A stretch of DNA of 64,000 nt from positions 7,591,579 through 7,655,578 of the forward strand of contig CM059975.1 in the NCBI GenBank assembly GCA_030490835.1. The letters are read 5' to 3'. The position numbers were made by a program, and so were the translations under genes. Each line of letters starts with the position of its first letter. Position 1 is the stretch's first letter. Below, one piece after another: positions 36,152 through 47,247 of this stretch. This DNA is from Annona cherimola (lineage: Eukaryota > Streptophyta > Magnoliopsida > Magnoliales > Annonaceae). The notes below the pieces were generated by a model. That model was not told the origin of the DNA and made no database searches. It was given only the letters and a program-made list of their open reading frames with translations.

Positions 36152-38142
36152 AGCAGTTGTTTAGGTCCATCCACGTATGATGACCAAGTCCAAATTAATT
36201 AACGAGCTTAATGTGGTAGATATTATTGCCCTCCCATCATGATATATGATCTCCTGTTCCATGATCTTCGTCCACTTGTTCATGCATTCAATTCAATTAA
36301 ATTCGTTCATGTTCTCCTATAATGCGAAAAAGGAAGCATACCAATGTAGTAGAACATGCATTTGGCTTTCAGTTTCGTCGGTAGCTGTCCTCTATGCTCC
36401 ATTAATTTGTCTATTCAGATCAAGATCAAATAAGAGTTATTTAAATGTTGATTCTATGTATAACAATTTCTTCTTTTTTTCTAATCGAGGACAATTTCAG
36501 AAAATAATAATTTCCTCCCGTCAATTCCATTTCAGATGCAATTTATAAGATCTAAGGAGAAGCGGGAAATAATCAGGGAAAGAGTTAATTAGTGTCTCGG
36601 CAAGTGGTATATATGTCTAGTTTCATTGAGCCTGTAATTGATCTTCTAATAATCTTGATCGAAGAAATTCATGGGATAAATCTAAATTAATTTTATGGGA
36701 TCAGAAGGGACAACTTAATTTTTTGTCAAGAAATTACCAAAAGTGGGATTTTTTTTGTTTCCCATTTCTTGCACACACAAATGAAGCATCCCACCTTGCA
36801 ACTTCTGCTTGTGTTGGCATCTCCTATCAACAACAGCCCAACTCCACAAATGGTTCAGAACAATCAGTTGAAAGTACCCAGCTTTTCCGTGAACAGTTTC
36901 TATTCATAATTAGTGTAGCATGATTAGCTGTATTTGGATGTAAAAAATGACGAGTTAACTGGCTAACATCTATCAAGGATCTGTCTATTCTATTCTAGCT
37001 AATTCATAGTTTGATAAGTGGAGTTTCCTCCCATCTCCAAACACATTTAAATTGCCATTGGAAAAAAAAAAAAAAAAAAAAAGTACCGGCCTTCTGAAAT
37101 GGATCTCAGCGAAATTCCTAAAAAAAAAATGAGGAATCATGATGTTTATAATTTTAATTAGCATATAATCATTGGCCACAAGTACTTTGGGATTGAGGAT
37201 AATTAATGGTCAAATGTTCATTAGCATCTAAAACGATTTAAGAACTTAAGTCCTTAACTAATTCGTTGATCATTTTAGTGCTTTCTTCCACTACATAAAA
37301 GATGTTTTTCTTTTTTTAAAACAAAATTTAGCACATTTGGTAAGATGTAAAAGAAATAAGCGAAAAAATGAAATTGAAAATTCGAAAAAGTGAGAAAGTA
37401 ATATAATATAATAAGAAATCATGATTAAAAGTAAAATGAATAAAGTTAAAATAAATCAAAAAATAAAAGATTAGTTGTACGTAAAGTTGTTAAAAATGAG
37501 ATAACAACACTAAATACAATAGTTGAAATGTTAAATCATAATAAAAGATGTGTAGAAAGAAGTAAATTTTTTTAAGTTCCGCATATTCTAAAATGGACTT
37601 GGAGAACTAGCAAAAGAAATTTAAAAAGAGAAAAAATAAAATCTGAAAAACGGGACTTTTGATTAAAGATAAAGGATGGTGATTTAAATTATAAGTAGAA
37701 AATAAAAATTTTGAGTTAAATAAATCACATAAACTAAAAATAGGTACACAGCGACGCTTTCGATTAGCCAAATATTTTGATTTTTGAAAATATTTTGCAT
37801 TTTACTTATGCAAGTTATAAGATAGGGATATATTTTGTAGACAAATATGATAGATATATGTTTATTTTTCATATATGAATGAGTACAAGTCATTTTTTTG
37901 TTAAAACAAATATTTATTATTATACCGATATCAAAGAAGGTAGGGGGATTTTAGCAAATATTAAGAAGATATTTATAAAGAAAGAAAACCCTGAAAAGGA
38001 ATATATGGTTTATGCCCTAACCTAAACCGAAGGCATTTGATAATTCAACATGAAATTACTATAGGCCCTCAAGCCGAATACTGGGCGCATCACACTACAG
38101 ACCAGAAAGGACGGTAGCCCAATTTATTTTTTTATTTTTAAA
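36152..38142. other. 3' flank of SAUR gene and AT-rich spacer
   Basis: No coding region is recognised. An A run lies at 37062-37082. 37330-37580 resembles the reverse of the family A MITE interior (AAAGTTAAAATAAATC, TTAGTTGTACGTAAAG) and is probably an old copy. Confidence 0.5.
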
Positions 38143-38585
38143 TGAGTTATTATTAAAATATCCACTACATTTGACCTTAATTTCAAATATATTTTTAAAA
38201 TCCCAAATTTACCCATTTCGTAAAAAACCATTTGTTAATTTTTTTAAATATCCAAAATACCCGTGCTGTAAAATAATAAATGATGAAATTAATAAAAAGA
38301 AAATGAAATTAAAACACTTTAAATTTAGAATTCATATACAATTAAGACATTAGTGAGTTATAACATTAATTTTTTTCAATTATGTCATAAATTTGATAGG
38401 CATATTAGTAATTTAACATATTTTCTAACGGCGTTAACTTACGTGATGAATATTTTTGGGTAACTTACGTGATGAATATTTTTGGGATTAAATAACAACG
38501 TAACGGGTATATTTGTGATTTTAGAAATATAACAAGTACATTTAGAATTAAGGTGACGTACTGTGTATATTTGAAAATAACTTCT
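38143..38585. mobile_element. Foldback element with degenerate inverted arms
   Basis: The left arm begins GAGTTATTATTAAAATATCC and the right arm in reverse begins AAGTTATTTTCAAATATACA. Both arms continue with CCTTAATTTCAAAT / CCTTAATTCTAAAT and an AAATTTACCC / AAATATACCC block. There is no coding sequence and no clear target duplication. It contains a 26-bp tandem duplication (ACTTACGTGATGAATATTTT twice) at about 38434-38485. Confidence 0.6.
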
Positions 38586-38999
38586 TTTTAAATTGATGAG
38601 AAGCAGCCCAATTGTTTAGTTTATATGGATGTCAGCGTTGCATTTCGGAATTTCTGTCCTGACTAAAATGGATTTGGGACATCAGTGTTAAGTTTGGTTT
38701 TTAGAACCCGTTGTCTGCTGCTGGCAAATATGGTCTGCAAAATCATGTACATGGGTGCCATGACATGCTGCAGCGAGTGGCGGAGGACGGTCCCTCCCAG
38801 CAAAATCGGCGGGCATTCTGTGGCCTATTTAGTGTGGTGAAATCAGAGATTAAGAGGTATTATTGTCTATTAAAATTTAAGAAAATATTATATTAGAAAT
38901 CGCAAAGTTGCATCAACGATGAGAAAAATTGGCTGATAGATATTGGGAAGCCGAAAAATAATCGTCCTATCAAATCCCATAAAAATGAACAGGCGTGAC

Positions 39000-40835
39000 G
39001 AAGGTCTGCGCCGTATTCTTCTAACGGTCATAAACAATTACCGTATCCCCAAAGAAAACCTCGCGCCTCCGTCTTCTTCGCTCTTCGAGAGAGAGGAGGG
39101 GGAAAAAATCTAATCCTCTTCTCGTTCAAGGAATTCCACGCACTTTTTCTAGGGTTTTACAGAGGTACGCATTGCGACCAATGACATTGAATTAGTGTCG
39201 ATCGGATTCCGAAGAGTTTTGGCGAATCCCACCCGTCGATTCTGCTGTGTTTTTCTCTCATCTCGGAGAGGGATGGCCGATTCGTTTGCATTGACTTATT
39301 AGCGTCGATCGGATCCTGGAGGGTTTTCAGCCAATTCCAGCCGCCAAGTCTGTTGCGTTTTCCTCGTATCTCCGAGATAGGTACGTATTTCATTGTCATT
39401 GAATTAGCGTCGATCGGATGTCGGAGGGTTTTCAGCGAATTCCAGCCGCCATTTCTGTCGTGTTCTTCTCGTTTCTTGGAGGCGATTCCTTGATTACATT
39501 TCGGGAATTGGGAAATATTAAGTTCTTAGGCTTTTGATCATCCTCCTCCGATCGAAATACGACGTAATTCTCATGAATGATTTGTTGAATTCTGCTATCT
39601 TCTCGTTTCTTGGAGGCAACTTCTCGATTACATCTAGAATGGTAGACTCTTGAAACACTTGGGCTTTGAGATTCTTCATTTCTTCGAAATGCGGGGGTTT
39701 TATGTAATTCTCGTGAAATATTTGTTGAATTCTGCTATCTTCTCGTTCTTACTCTGTGCATTTCTTTCACACTTTCACCCTCGTTGCGAATTCTGGGTCT
39801 GGTTTTTGACGGTTGGGTGGGACGATCTCGACTGCATCATTGTGGTAGGAGTTATCATCTTCAGTGGCCGGCTTGCCGTGCAATAGTTCTGTATCTGGCA
39901 ATTCCATGCTTCTAGTTGGAACTTTCCTGGTTTAATTTTCGTTATCTGCGGTATTATTCCATGCTGTCTGTTTGAAAGAAAATTCAGCTATTGCTGATGT
40001 GTTGGGCTGTGGCGGATGACTTCTGTCTCAAGTTGTCCCTAGCAATTTGGCGTACCTAAATTCCTGATGATGATTCACAGTGTGTTTGATACTTGAAACT
40101 ACGATCGGCAAATAGTCGCTGCAGGTCCTGTGTATTATCATGCCTACGTTTTCGCTGTTGTCTGTTAGGTAATTGTAGGAATTAGTAAGTCAGGTTCTGT
40201 CATTTGCATTCAGCTTTCTGTCCTAATATAGGTACTAATTATATAAAGATAGCTTGAGAGGCCTGTAAATATATGCCCCGTAGTTAAGAACTGTTTTTAT
40301 GGTTTGTTTTTTATGGTCAGTACTTGGAGGCATTAGATTATGGTCTTTTAATGAGATAACCAATACATTAATGGACATGTTGTAGGGGTTCCCATTTGGC
40401 TGGAACTGATGCACCAAGATCCACTTATTCCTCCAGCTCATGATACTGTTTTGCACCAAAGCACTCAACAGCGTTGTTTTTCAAAGAGGTTGCTTTATAG
40501 GCTCCTTGATAATCTGTATTGTCTTTTGCATTCTTTTTTATTGCCATTAACCGGGTGAGTTAATGTATTTATTTGAAGCAATTTTTACCTCGCCATTGTT
40601 AAGGAAAAAGTAAAGCCATCAGCAATTTTTTTTTTTTTTTTTACCTTACTATGTTCTTTTTGAAGGCTTCTTTATTCATCTTCCATCAATTATACTCATA
40701 ATTAAGGTTTAAATTGTCTGCAATGGCAGGTATGTAGAGTCAGCTTGTTAGTGGGTGCAGGAACCATTCTTCCCTGTCCTAGAGGAGCTCCAGATGTTTG
40801 ATGCGCCATATGCAATATAATAACAGCAGTCCTAC
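39000..40835 (+). promoter_or_regulatory. Promoter/5'UTR-like block of an unidentified gene or gene remnant
   Basis: 39040-39170 has a CT-rich, CpG-containing leader with CTTCTTCGCTCTTCGAGAGA and TCTAGGGTTTT, the inverse of the telo-box often found at plant housekeeping promoters. GC content then falls gradually. Possible exon-like pieces occur near 40385-40560 (open frame reading HQDPLIPPAHDTVLHQ) and after the acceptor-like AG at 40730 (frame reading LLVGAGTILPCPRGAPDV), but I cannot join them to a known protein. The downstream transposon nest may have cut the gene off, or this may be a non-coding transcript. Confidence 0.3.
39186..39495 (+). repeat. Three imperfect tandem copies, period about 104-108 bp
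   Basis: Units begin near 39186, 39290 and 39398 with ATTGAATTAGYGTCGATCGG, then GGGTTTTCAGCSAATTCCAG (first copy diverged) and a TCTGYYGYGTTYTTCTC stretch. They lie inside the leader-like region, so a transcript would carry the repeats. Confidence 0.75.
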
Positions 40836-42034
40836 CTCCCATTTATAATTAGATACCCTGCTTCTATTATATTTACCTGACCTGATTTTGTGTTATTTGG
40901 GATGCATTTTTTTTTTATCTGCATGTAAATTTGCTTAGTTTCTCGAGTACCAAAATTTTGACTTCCCAAGATGGAGAAAGCAAGGCAATTAAAACTAAAT
41001 TTAAGCTAACATCTTTATAAAATACCATATAAGCTTATAGTATTTAGTGGATAATGCTATTTTATGGGTCAACATGAGCACTTCCACAAATGCTACTCTT
41101 AGTCCACATTGGAGAGCATAAGAAATTTCATGCTTCAAATATAAAGGTCTAGGTCATGTGCCATCTTAGTGTCCTAGTTATGCTTTAAACATAAATATGG
41201 ATAGAGAAGAATTTTATGAAGGTAAAACGTAAACCTAGTTGCTGAAATTTTTGACGAATCACTTGAAATGAATTTTACAAAGTCCATAATTTTAATAACG
41301 ACTAGCAATTAAATATAGTATATTACATTTTTACTATTATTTGAAGCTAGTGATTGATGATGTACTAATATATTTCATCAATATTTCAATTATGAAGATA
41401 TAATCTGCAAAATTGTTGTCGATGGAGATATTTCTATGGATATTGTTTCAAAATCTGCTACACCTATGCTAAAATTAAAACTCGAACCTCATCATAGCTA
41501 TACCCATGCTAAAATTAAAACTTAAACATCATCCATAGCTATATTGGGTAGCTTTGATAGGCTCCTTTTTTTTTTTAAACCTGTAAACAAGAGTTGTTAG
41601 GTACCAATCACTATGGTAACTATTTAAATAAAGTTTGTTGTGACGTTCTATCTATGGATGTGGCACATATTTTGCTTGGTCACTCTTTATGATTTCACAG
41701 TGACTCATTATGAAAGACTAAGTGAAAAAAGTGCGGATTTGAAAAAACTTAGATTCATAGCTTATTTGATAATGCGCATGGTGTTATGTTGATACCACAT
41801 AGCCAAACAGGCCCTAAATGATACATAATGAACCAAATAGACAGTCTATCTTATTGAAACAACTAAACCATGGGAAAAGGATAGGCCTTAAATAGATGTA
41901 TCTCTCATTGATCCATTAATGAAAAGGTCCTTACATATTTAACCAAAAAAGAATTTTAAAAGGAGCGCAACGAATTGGTCTTTATTTGAATAATAAATTT
42001 TTCCGTTTCTAAAGCATCAAATGCCAACTTGCTA
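40836..42034. other. Decayed repeat-rich spacer
   Basis: AT-rich, with no intact coding region. A tandem duplication of about 50 bp (CATGCTAAAATTAAAAC-type unit) lies at about 41460-41535. It probably holds the unrecognisable upstream part (gag, protease or LTR) of the old gypsy element that begins to be readable at 42035. Confidence 0.4.
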
Positions 42035-42657
42035 GAGGTTGAGATCTTATTAAAAGAGTTTAACGATGTGGTTCTAAATAAATTACCTGACTAACTTTCT
42101 CCAATGAAGGCATATAACATGTCATTGACTTGATCCTAGGATCTCAGTTACAAATTCGCCATATTATAAGATGAATCCCAAAGAACATACTAAATCAAAA
42201 CGACAAGTTGATGAACTATTAACAAAGGGGCTTTGTTTATGAAAGATTGAGTTCTTATGCAATGTACGCTTTGTTAACTCCTTAGAAAGATGGATCCTGG
42301 AGAATATATATTGATACTTGTGTAATTAACAAAATTGCAATCAGATGAAGGTTTCTCATGCTTAGATTGGATCATATGTTGGATCTTATGGCTGGTTCAC
42401 AATGGTTTCATAATGGTTTTCCAAGATTGATCTTTGAACTCGTTATTATCAAATCTTAATTAGAACAGGTGATGAATGGAAGATTGCTTTGAAATCCAAA
42501 GATGGGTTGTATTAATTGATCATCCCACCCTTTGAATCGACCAATCGTTTGGCTACTTCTATGAGACTTATGATTCATATTTTACAACTATTCATTGAAA
42601 AGTTTGTGATAGTTTATTTTTATGACATTTTAATTTATAACAGTTCTAAACAAGAGC
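42035..42657 (+). pseudogene. Decayed Ty3/gypsy pol, 5' part (reverse transcriptase)
   Basis: Translation in shifting frames gives gypsy reverse-transcriptase landmarks: EFNDVV near the start, then a PALLTPKKDGSW-like stretch, DHMLDLMAGSQWF, GDEWKIALKSKDGL and a YFDDIL-type catalytic box changed to YFYDIL near 42618. Many stops and frameshifts show long decay. The text runs straight into the younger LTR element at 42662 and resumes at 47888. It cannot encode an active enzyme. Confidence 0.85.
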
Positions 42658-42661
42658 ACTC

Positions 42662-43301
42662 TGTCACGTCCTAAATATTTCAGTAGAGGTTATTAAAGAA
42701 AACCTCTACACAATCGTAGAAAAATCATGAAGGTGCCGGAGTTCTCTAGAAAGTTCTAGAAAACGATAGAGAAATCATGAAGGTACCAGAGTTCTCTAGA
42801 AAGTTCTAGAGAAAGAAAAGTGTAGAGAATTCTAGAACCTTCCAGACTTCTCTTGAATCCTCTAAGAGCTCCAAGAAGTTCAAGACTCTTCAGGAGAATT
42901 CTAGAGAATTCCAAAGAGGATGTGGGAAGATTCTAGAAAGTGATCATGACCGTCTACTCAAGGACACATGTCAAAATCCGGGGAGCATCAAGAGGAGGAA
43001 TGAGCCTATAAAAGGGGAGAGAGCTCATTTGCTCCAACACATCAACCAAACCCCACACACACCAACTCAAGAGCACCCAAGCTCCCAAAAGAGAGTTCCC
43101 TTGTAGTCTTCTAGTCTTCTTGTAAAAAGCATTCAAGTAATACAAGTTTCTTTGTTCCTAAGTGCTCTCCTCTTTTGCCCACTACCCTCTACCTCACTTT
43201 CTCAAGTGTTTGGTCCGGTTTAGGCTGACTTAGTCCTCACAAGGGTGTGAGCAAGCTAAGTGCCGCACAAGTTCAGGGTTGAAAAGTCCCAGCTTGTGAC
43301 A
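42662..43301 (+). repeat. 5' LTR, 640 bp, with heat-shock-like elements and TATA box
   Basis: Starts TGTCACG and ends GTGACA, so the LTR itself has short inverted ends. TATAAAAG lies at 43007-43014. Upstream of it, GAA and TTC triplets with 2-base spacing form perfect three-unit heat-shock-factor site matches at 42749-42761 (GAAAGTTCTAGAA) and 42830-42842 (TTCTAGAACCTTC), with near matches at 42799-42811 and 42931-42938. Confidence 0.93.
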
Positions 43302-43303
43302 GT

Positions 43304-43318
43304 TGGTATCAGAGCCAA
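43304..43318 (+). other. Primer binding site (initiator Met-tRNA type)
   Basis: TGGTATCAGAGCCAA starts 2 bases after the 5' LTR, the standard primer-site sequence for plant LTR retrotransposons that use the 3' end of initiator methionine tRNA. Confidence 0.9.
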
Positions 43319-43336
43319 GGTTACATAGAGGAGATC

Positions 43337-44475
43337 ATGGACCCCTCAAGCCTTACTGATGTAGAAACCCGAGCAAGCAAGATCAAGAGGTCATCATCCA
43401 AGGACGCTATCGCAGCCATGGAGGGAAGGATGGAACGGGTAGAGCAAGCTATCAAGGTGATGGCCGAACATCTCAACCGTATTGTTCCACGTCTCGACGA
43501 GCTTACATCCATGAGGGATGATGGAGAGCTCCGAGAAGACATGATGGTAGGCATCAACTCTACTGCTGACATGTTGCGTCAGGAGATGGATGGTAAGCTT
43601 GAACAGTTACTTGAACGGGTTGAAGCATTAGAGGACCTAGACACTCGGGTGTCCAGCTTGGAGGCCGACATGAAGGCTCAAAAGGAGGATATGGTGTTGT
43701 GTAAGGCGGCGGTCGCCTCACGAGCCACGGGGACACCAGACTTGGTAATGGTGGATGCTCCTAAACCCAAATCCTATGGTGGGAAGAGGGATGCTATGGA
43801 GCTAAACAACTTCTTATGGGGGCTAGAGCAATATTTCGAATATTTGGGAATAGAGGATGATGGGAGGAAGATCCGCACTGCCACTCTCTACCTCACCGAT
43901 TCAGCCCAAACTTGGTGGAGACGCCGAAGGGAAGACATCCAAAAAGGTACGGTTCGTATCTCCACCTGGGAAGAATACAAACGAGATTTTAAGGCCCAAT
44001 TCTATCCTAAGAATGCGGAGGATGAGGCAAAAGCCAAACTTCGAAGGCTTAAGCATACAGACACAATCAGGGACTACGTTGATGAGTTCACTAAGACATC
44101 CCTTGAAATCCCTGATTTGCCTGAGGAGCTTAAGAAGTTCTTCTTCATGGATGGATTGCAATCATGGGCAAAGCAGGAACTAGTACGCCAAAATGTACAA
44201 GATCTTGCTTCGGCCATAGCTGCTGCCGAAAGTTTGGTTGAATTCAAGAGAGGAGAACCCTCCAAGTTCAAGGATAAGAATGGATATAAAAGGGATAGTG
44301 GGGGAGAGAATGGTGACAAGCCAAGAGCCCTAACTCATGGTAAATAATTCGACCCCAAAACCAAGGGCAAGGCAAAGGGATCCTCCAAACCAGTTAGTTG
44401 TTTTATATGTGACGGTCCCCATTATGCGGCTGAGTGCCCAAAAAGGAAATCCCTGAGTGCCCTGGTGACACAATT
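43337..44475 (+). pseudogene. Ty3/gypsy gag with premature stop
   Basis: Open for 336 codons (43337-44347), then TAA at 44345-44347, after which the same frame continues with a CCHC zinc knuckle (C-x2-C-x4-H-x4-C near 44399-44440). The N-terminal third is a heptad-rich coiled coil (MEGRMERVEQAIKVMAEHLN). The retrotransposon gag domain follows (about residues 150-270: NNFLWGLEQYF, AQTWWRRR, FKAQFYP, RDYVDEF). One base change accounts for the stop, so the protein made would lack its nucleic-acid-binding knuckle. The frame is soon cut by the solo LTR at 44490. Confidence 0.9.
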
Positions 44476-44622
44476 TGATGAGAAGCCCCTGTTGGAAACA
44501 TGAGGAAAACTAGCTAAATCTATGTTTTGATGATTAACAAATCAATTTGAGAAAGTCTTGGCTACTAACAAGTTTGTGAAATGTCTTAAGGAATATACAT
44601 TTGAAGAAAATCAAGTTAGAAG

Positions 44623-45452
44623 GCCAAGTCGTTCTCCAAGTCGACTCCAAGATCGACTTCAATGTGCCTAAAACGTCCAGAGTTGAAATGGGAGAAAGAG
44701 CAAGTGAAGTCGCAGGTCAAGTTGACTCCACATGCGACTTGGGTAGCCAAGTCGCAGACGAAGTCGACCTCGCTATCGACTTCAGAAGTGCAAATTTGTC
44801 CAGAGCTGAAAGTTGGGACACGGAGCTGCCAAGTCGCAAGCCAAGTCGACTCCATGTGCGACTTAGGTGAAGTCGACCCCAAGCGCGACTTGAGTTTGTC
44901 AAAGATCAAAGCTGCAGTTTCAAATCATTCAAAAGACTTCTTCACTCTAGGCTCAAAAGCTTCAAGCATGATCAAGATCAAGTCAAGCCTATCAAGTCCA
45001 AGGACTCAAAATGAAGAACAAATCTATCAAATCAAAGGCAAAAGACATAAGCTTGCTTCAAACATTCAAGTCTCCAAAGCAAGCAAGTTCTCCAATGATT
45101 CAAAGTATCAAGCAAAACCAAGAAGAAGCAAAGTCAAGCTTCTAAGGATTGCAAATCATGGAGCTAATACAATCAAGGCACAAGGATTCAGAAAGTAATA
45201 CAAAAGAACTAAAGGCATGAAGAAGACTAAACAAAAGAGAAAGATTTCCAAAGTTCCGGAGTTCAGAAAGCCAACTGTCGAGGTGAAGTCGAACCCGAAG
45301 TCGACTCCACCTGCGACTTGGGTCAAGTCGAGAACCCAAGTCGACCCTGACTGGAACTTGAAGTTGCGACGGAGAAGCGAAGTCGCACCCGAAGTCGACT
45401 CCATCTGCGACTTGGGCGAAGTCGCATCCGAAGTCGACTCCACATGCGACTT
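44623..45452. repeat. Clustered AAGTCG / CGACTT motif array in the solo LTR
   Basis: I count about 16 AAGTCG and 8 CGACTT in two clusters (44623-44890 and 45284-45452), upstream of the TATA box. Many are arranged as AAGTCGACTCCAYRTGCGACTT-like units, that is, inverted pairs around a CpG. The spacing is not strictly periodic. Arrays of short CpG-containing palindromic motifs are known from some Sirevirus LTRs, but I do not claim the same motif. Confidence 0.8.
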
Positions 45453-45862
45453 GGGTCGCAACGGTTGGAATTAATTCGAACGTTGGCGCATTAAATGCGC
45501 GCCACCTACCTTCTAACGTTCGGATTCCCTCCAAAATTATAAATAGCATTCATGGTGGACGAGGGAAGTAGTTGGAAAACATTAAGTGAGCATAACTCCT
45601 ATCTACAAGAGCATTAAAGTGATCAAGCCAATCAAGAGAGGAAGAACTACACTTCAAAACTGCAAGAGCTTCACTTCAGATTCTTCAAAGCCTACCACAA
45701 GTTCTTCTCTGCGCCAAACTGCTTCTACACATCTGTAAAGTGTAGATTTCTTTCATTGATTATTTGTTTGTATTGAACTTGATTTAGCTTGGGTAGCTAA
45801 GATCAAGTGATAGCAAAGTAGTGTGTGATTGGAGTGTGACTCATCACCTACTTGTGCTAGTT

Positions 45863-45962
45863 GTTGATGCCCCCTAGAGCTAGAATCTAGAAGAGAGCAA
45901 GAGGCTCTAGTTGTATATGCCCCCTAGAGCTTTGAATCTAGAAGAGAGCAAGAGGCTCTAAT
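45863..45962. repeat. Tandem duplication, about 50-bp unit
   Basis: Two units carry GCCCCCTAGAGCT, then GAATCTAGAAGAGAGCAAGA and GGCTCTA with few differences. They lie in the solo LTR downstream of the TATA box, so they would be transcribed. Confidence 0.85.
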
Positions 45963-46262
45963 TGTATTGAGAGAATACAATAGTAGAACCCAAGTCACAA
46001 GGTGTGTGAGCTTGGAAGAGTGGAGTAGGGAGGTTGCCCGAACCACTATAAAAATTCTTGTCTACTTGTTTTTATTTCTGCTCTCTACATTACTTTGCTT
46101 TCCATTCTGTTTCTTCATTCAAGGGGACTAGATTAATCCGGGGTAAAGTTTCTATTTGAGTTATAAATTTTTAAGAACCCAATTCACCCCTCCCCTCTTG
46201 GGTTTTGCCATCAATTCGGGACCCAACAGCCCCGTGAAGAAGACCCGAATAAGGAGATCAGG

Positions 46263-47236
46263 ATGGGATCTCTACAATTCTTGAACGCAGTTGCTAGCGT
46301 CAAGCCACCAATGCCATTAGCCAAGGGGCTAATGTACGCACCTGTGAAGGTAAATGATAAGGAAAGTCAAGCCTTGATTGACACAGGCGCAACACATAAC
46401 TTTGTGACCGAGGATGAGGCCAAGAGGATGGGCCTTAAGATCACAAAGGAGGGAGGGTGGCTAAAGACTGTGAATGTCATAGCCAAACCTGTGTGGGTAC
46501 GGCTCGAGGCGTAGAGATGACTATTGGAGAATGGAAGGGCAAGGTCGATCTATCAGTGGTACACATGGATGACTTTTCTATGGTTCTAGGACTGGAGTTC
46601 CTAGATAAGGTACGAGCTTTTCCTCTCCCTTGCGTCAACTCTTTATGCATCATGGGTGGCAAAGAGGCATGCATGGTACCCTTGAGGAGGAAAATCGAAT
46701 CAAAGGGTAAGACTTTGTCAGTCATACAATTTTCTAAGGGTCTCAAGAGAAAGGAACCTAAAACCTTGAAGATGGATGATAATCCCACTCCTCTTGAGAT
46801 TCCTAAGGAGATATGTGCAGTCCTTGAGGAACACAAGGACGTGATGTCACCCAAGTTATCGAAGAAATTACCACCTCAAGGGGAGGTGGATCACAAGATT
46901 CAGCTGGAGCCTGGAGCAAGGCCCCCAGGCATGGTACCATATCGGATGTTTCCGAAAGAGTTGGATAAACCGAGGAAGCAGTTAAAGGAACCAACTCGAG
47001 GAAAGTCGAAGCGTGCACCAATGGCGGTAATCACCTCCTTCGACAAAGAGGCGGAGTTCATTCTTGCAGAACAAGACACTAGAAGACGAGGCGTACCTCC
47101 CTATTATGAATATTTGGCCAAGTGGCGAGGCTTGCCAGATGCCGAGGCAAGTTGGGAAACTGAAGACTCATTGTGGCAATTTAAAGACAAGATACAGGAG
47201 TTCTACAATGCCGCACCGAGGACGTTGCGGAAATAG
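46263..47236 (+). pseudogene. Ty3/gypsy pol remnant: protease, RT stub, chromodomain
   Basis: 46263-46514 reads as aspartic protease with the catalytic IDTGATHNFV. A frameshift near 46490-46500 moves the reading into the frame of 46457-47236, which continues VEMTIGEWKGK and a GLEFLDKV block. It then reaches the start of reverse transcriptase (GARPPGMVPYRMFP) and, within about 20 residues near 46985, jumps to a C-terminal chromodomain (EFILAEQDTRRRG, then YEYLAKWRGLPDAEASWE). Most of reverse transcriptase and all of RNase H and integrase are deleted. The chromodomain marks the element as a plant chromovirus and would direct integrated copies to particular chromatin. Confidence 0.88.
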
Positions 47237-47247
47237 GTGGGGGAGGA
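47236..47247 (+). other. Polypurine tract
   Basis: GGTGGGGGAGGA lies directly before the 3' LTR, the expected site for plus-strand priming. Confidence 0.8.

Larger units (their letters stand above)
44490..46228. mobile_element. Solo LTR (1739 bp), Ty1/copia-like, nested in the chromovirus
   Basis: Flanked by an exact 5-bp duplication GCCCC (44485-44489 and 46229-46233). It begins TGTTGGAAAC and ends GGGACCCAACA, with short inverted TGTTGG/CCAACA ends. A TATA box, TATAAATA, lies at 45538-45545. The 3' end carries AATTCACCCCTCCCCTCTTG, a style common in Ty1/copia (Sirevirus-like) LTRs. No internal retrotransposon genes are present, so it arose by LTR-LTR recombination or is a single-LTR remnant. 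ORFs on both strands (44662-45198 and others) follow repeat structure and are not considered genes. Confidence 0.88.

Noticed and set aside
38434..38485. 26-bp direct repeat as a target duplication
   Set aside because: The two copies are directly adjacent with nothing inserted between them, so it is a plain tandem duplication.
42954..43145. Twin minus-strand ORFs in the two LTRs (also 47540-47731)
   Set aside because: They are identical only because the LTRs are duplicates; no protein likeness.
44601..45198. ORFs of 89-178 codons in the solo LTR
   Set aside because: They follow the AAGTCG repeat structure on both strands and lie within a bounded LTR without genes.
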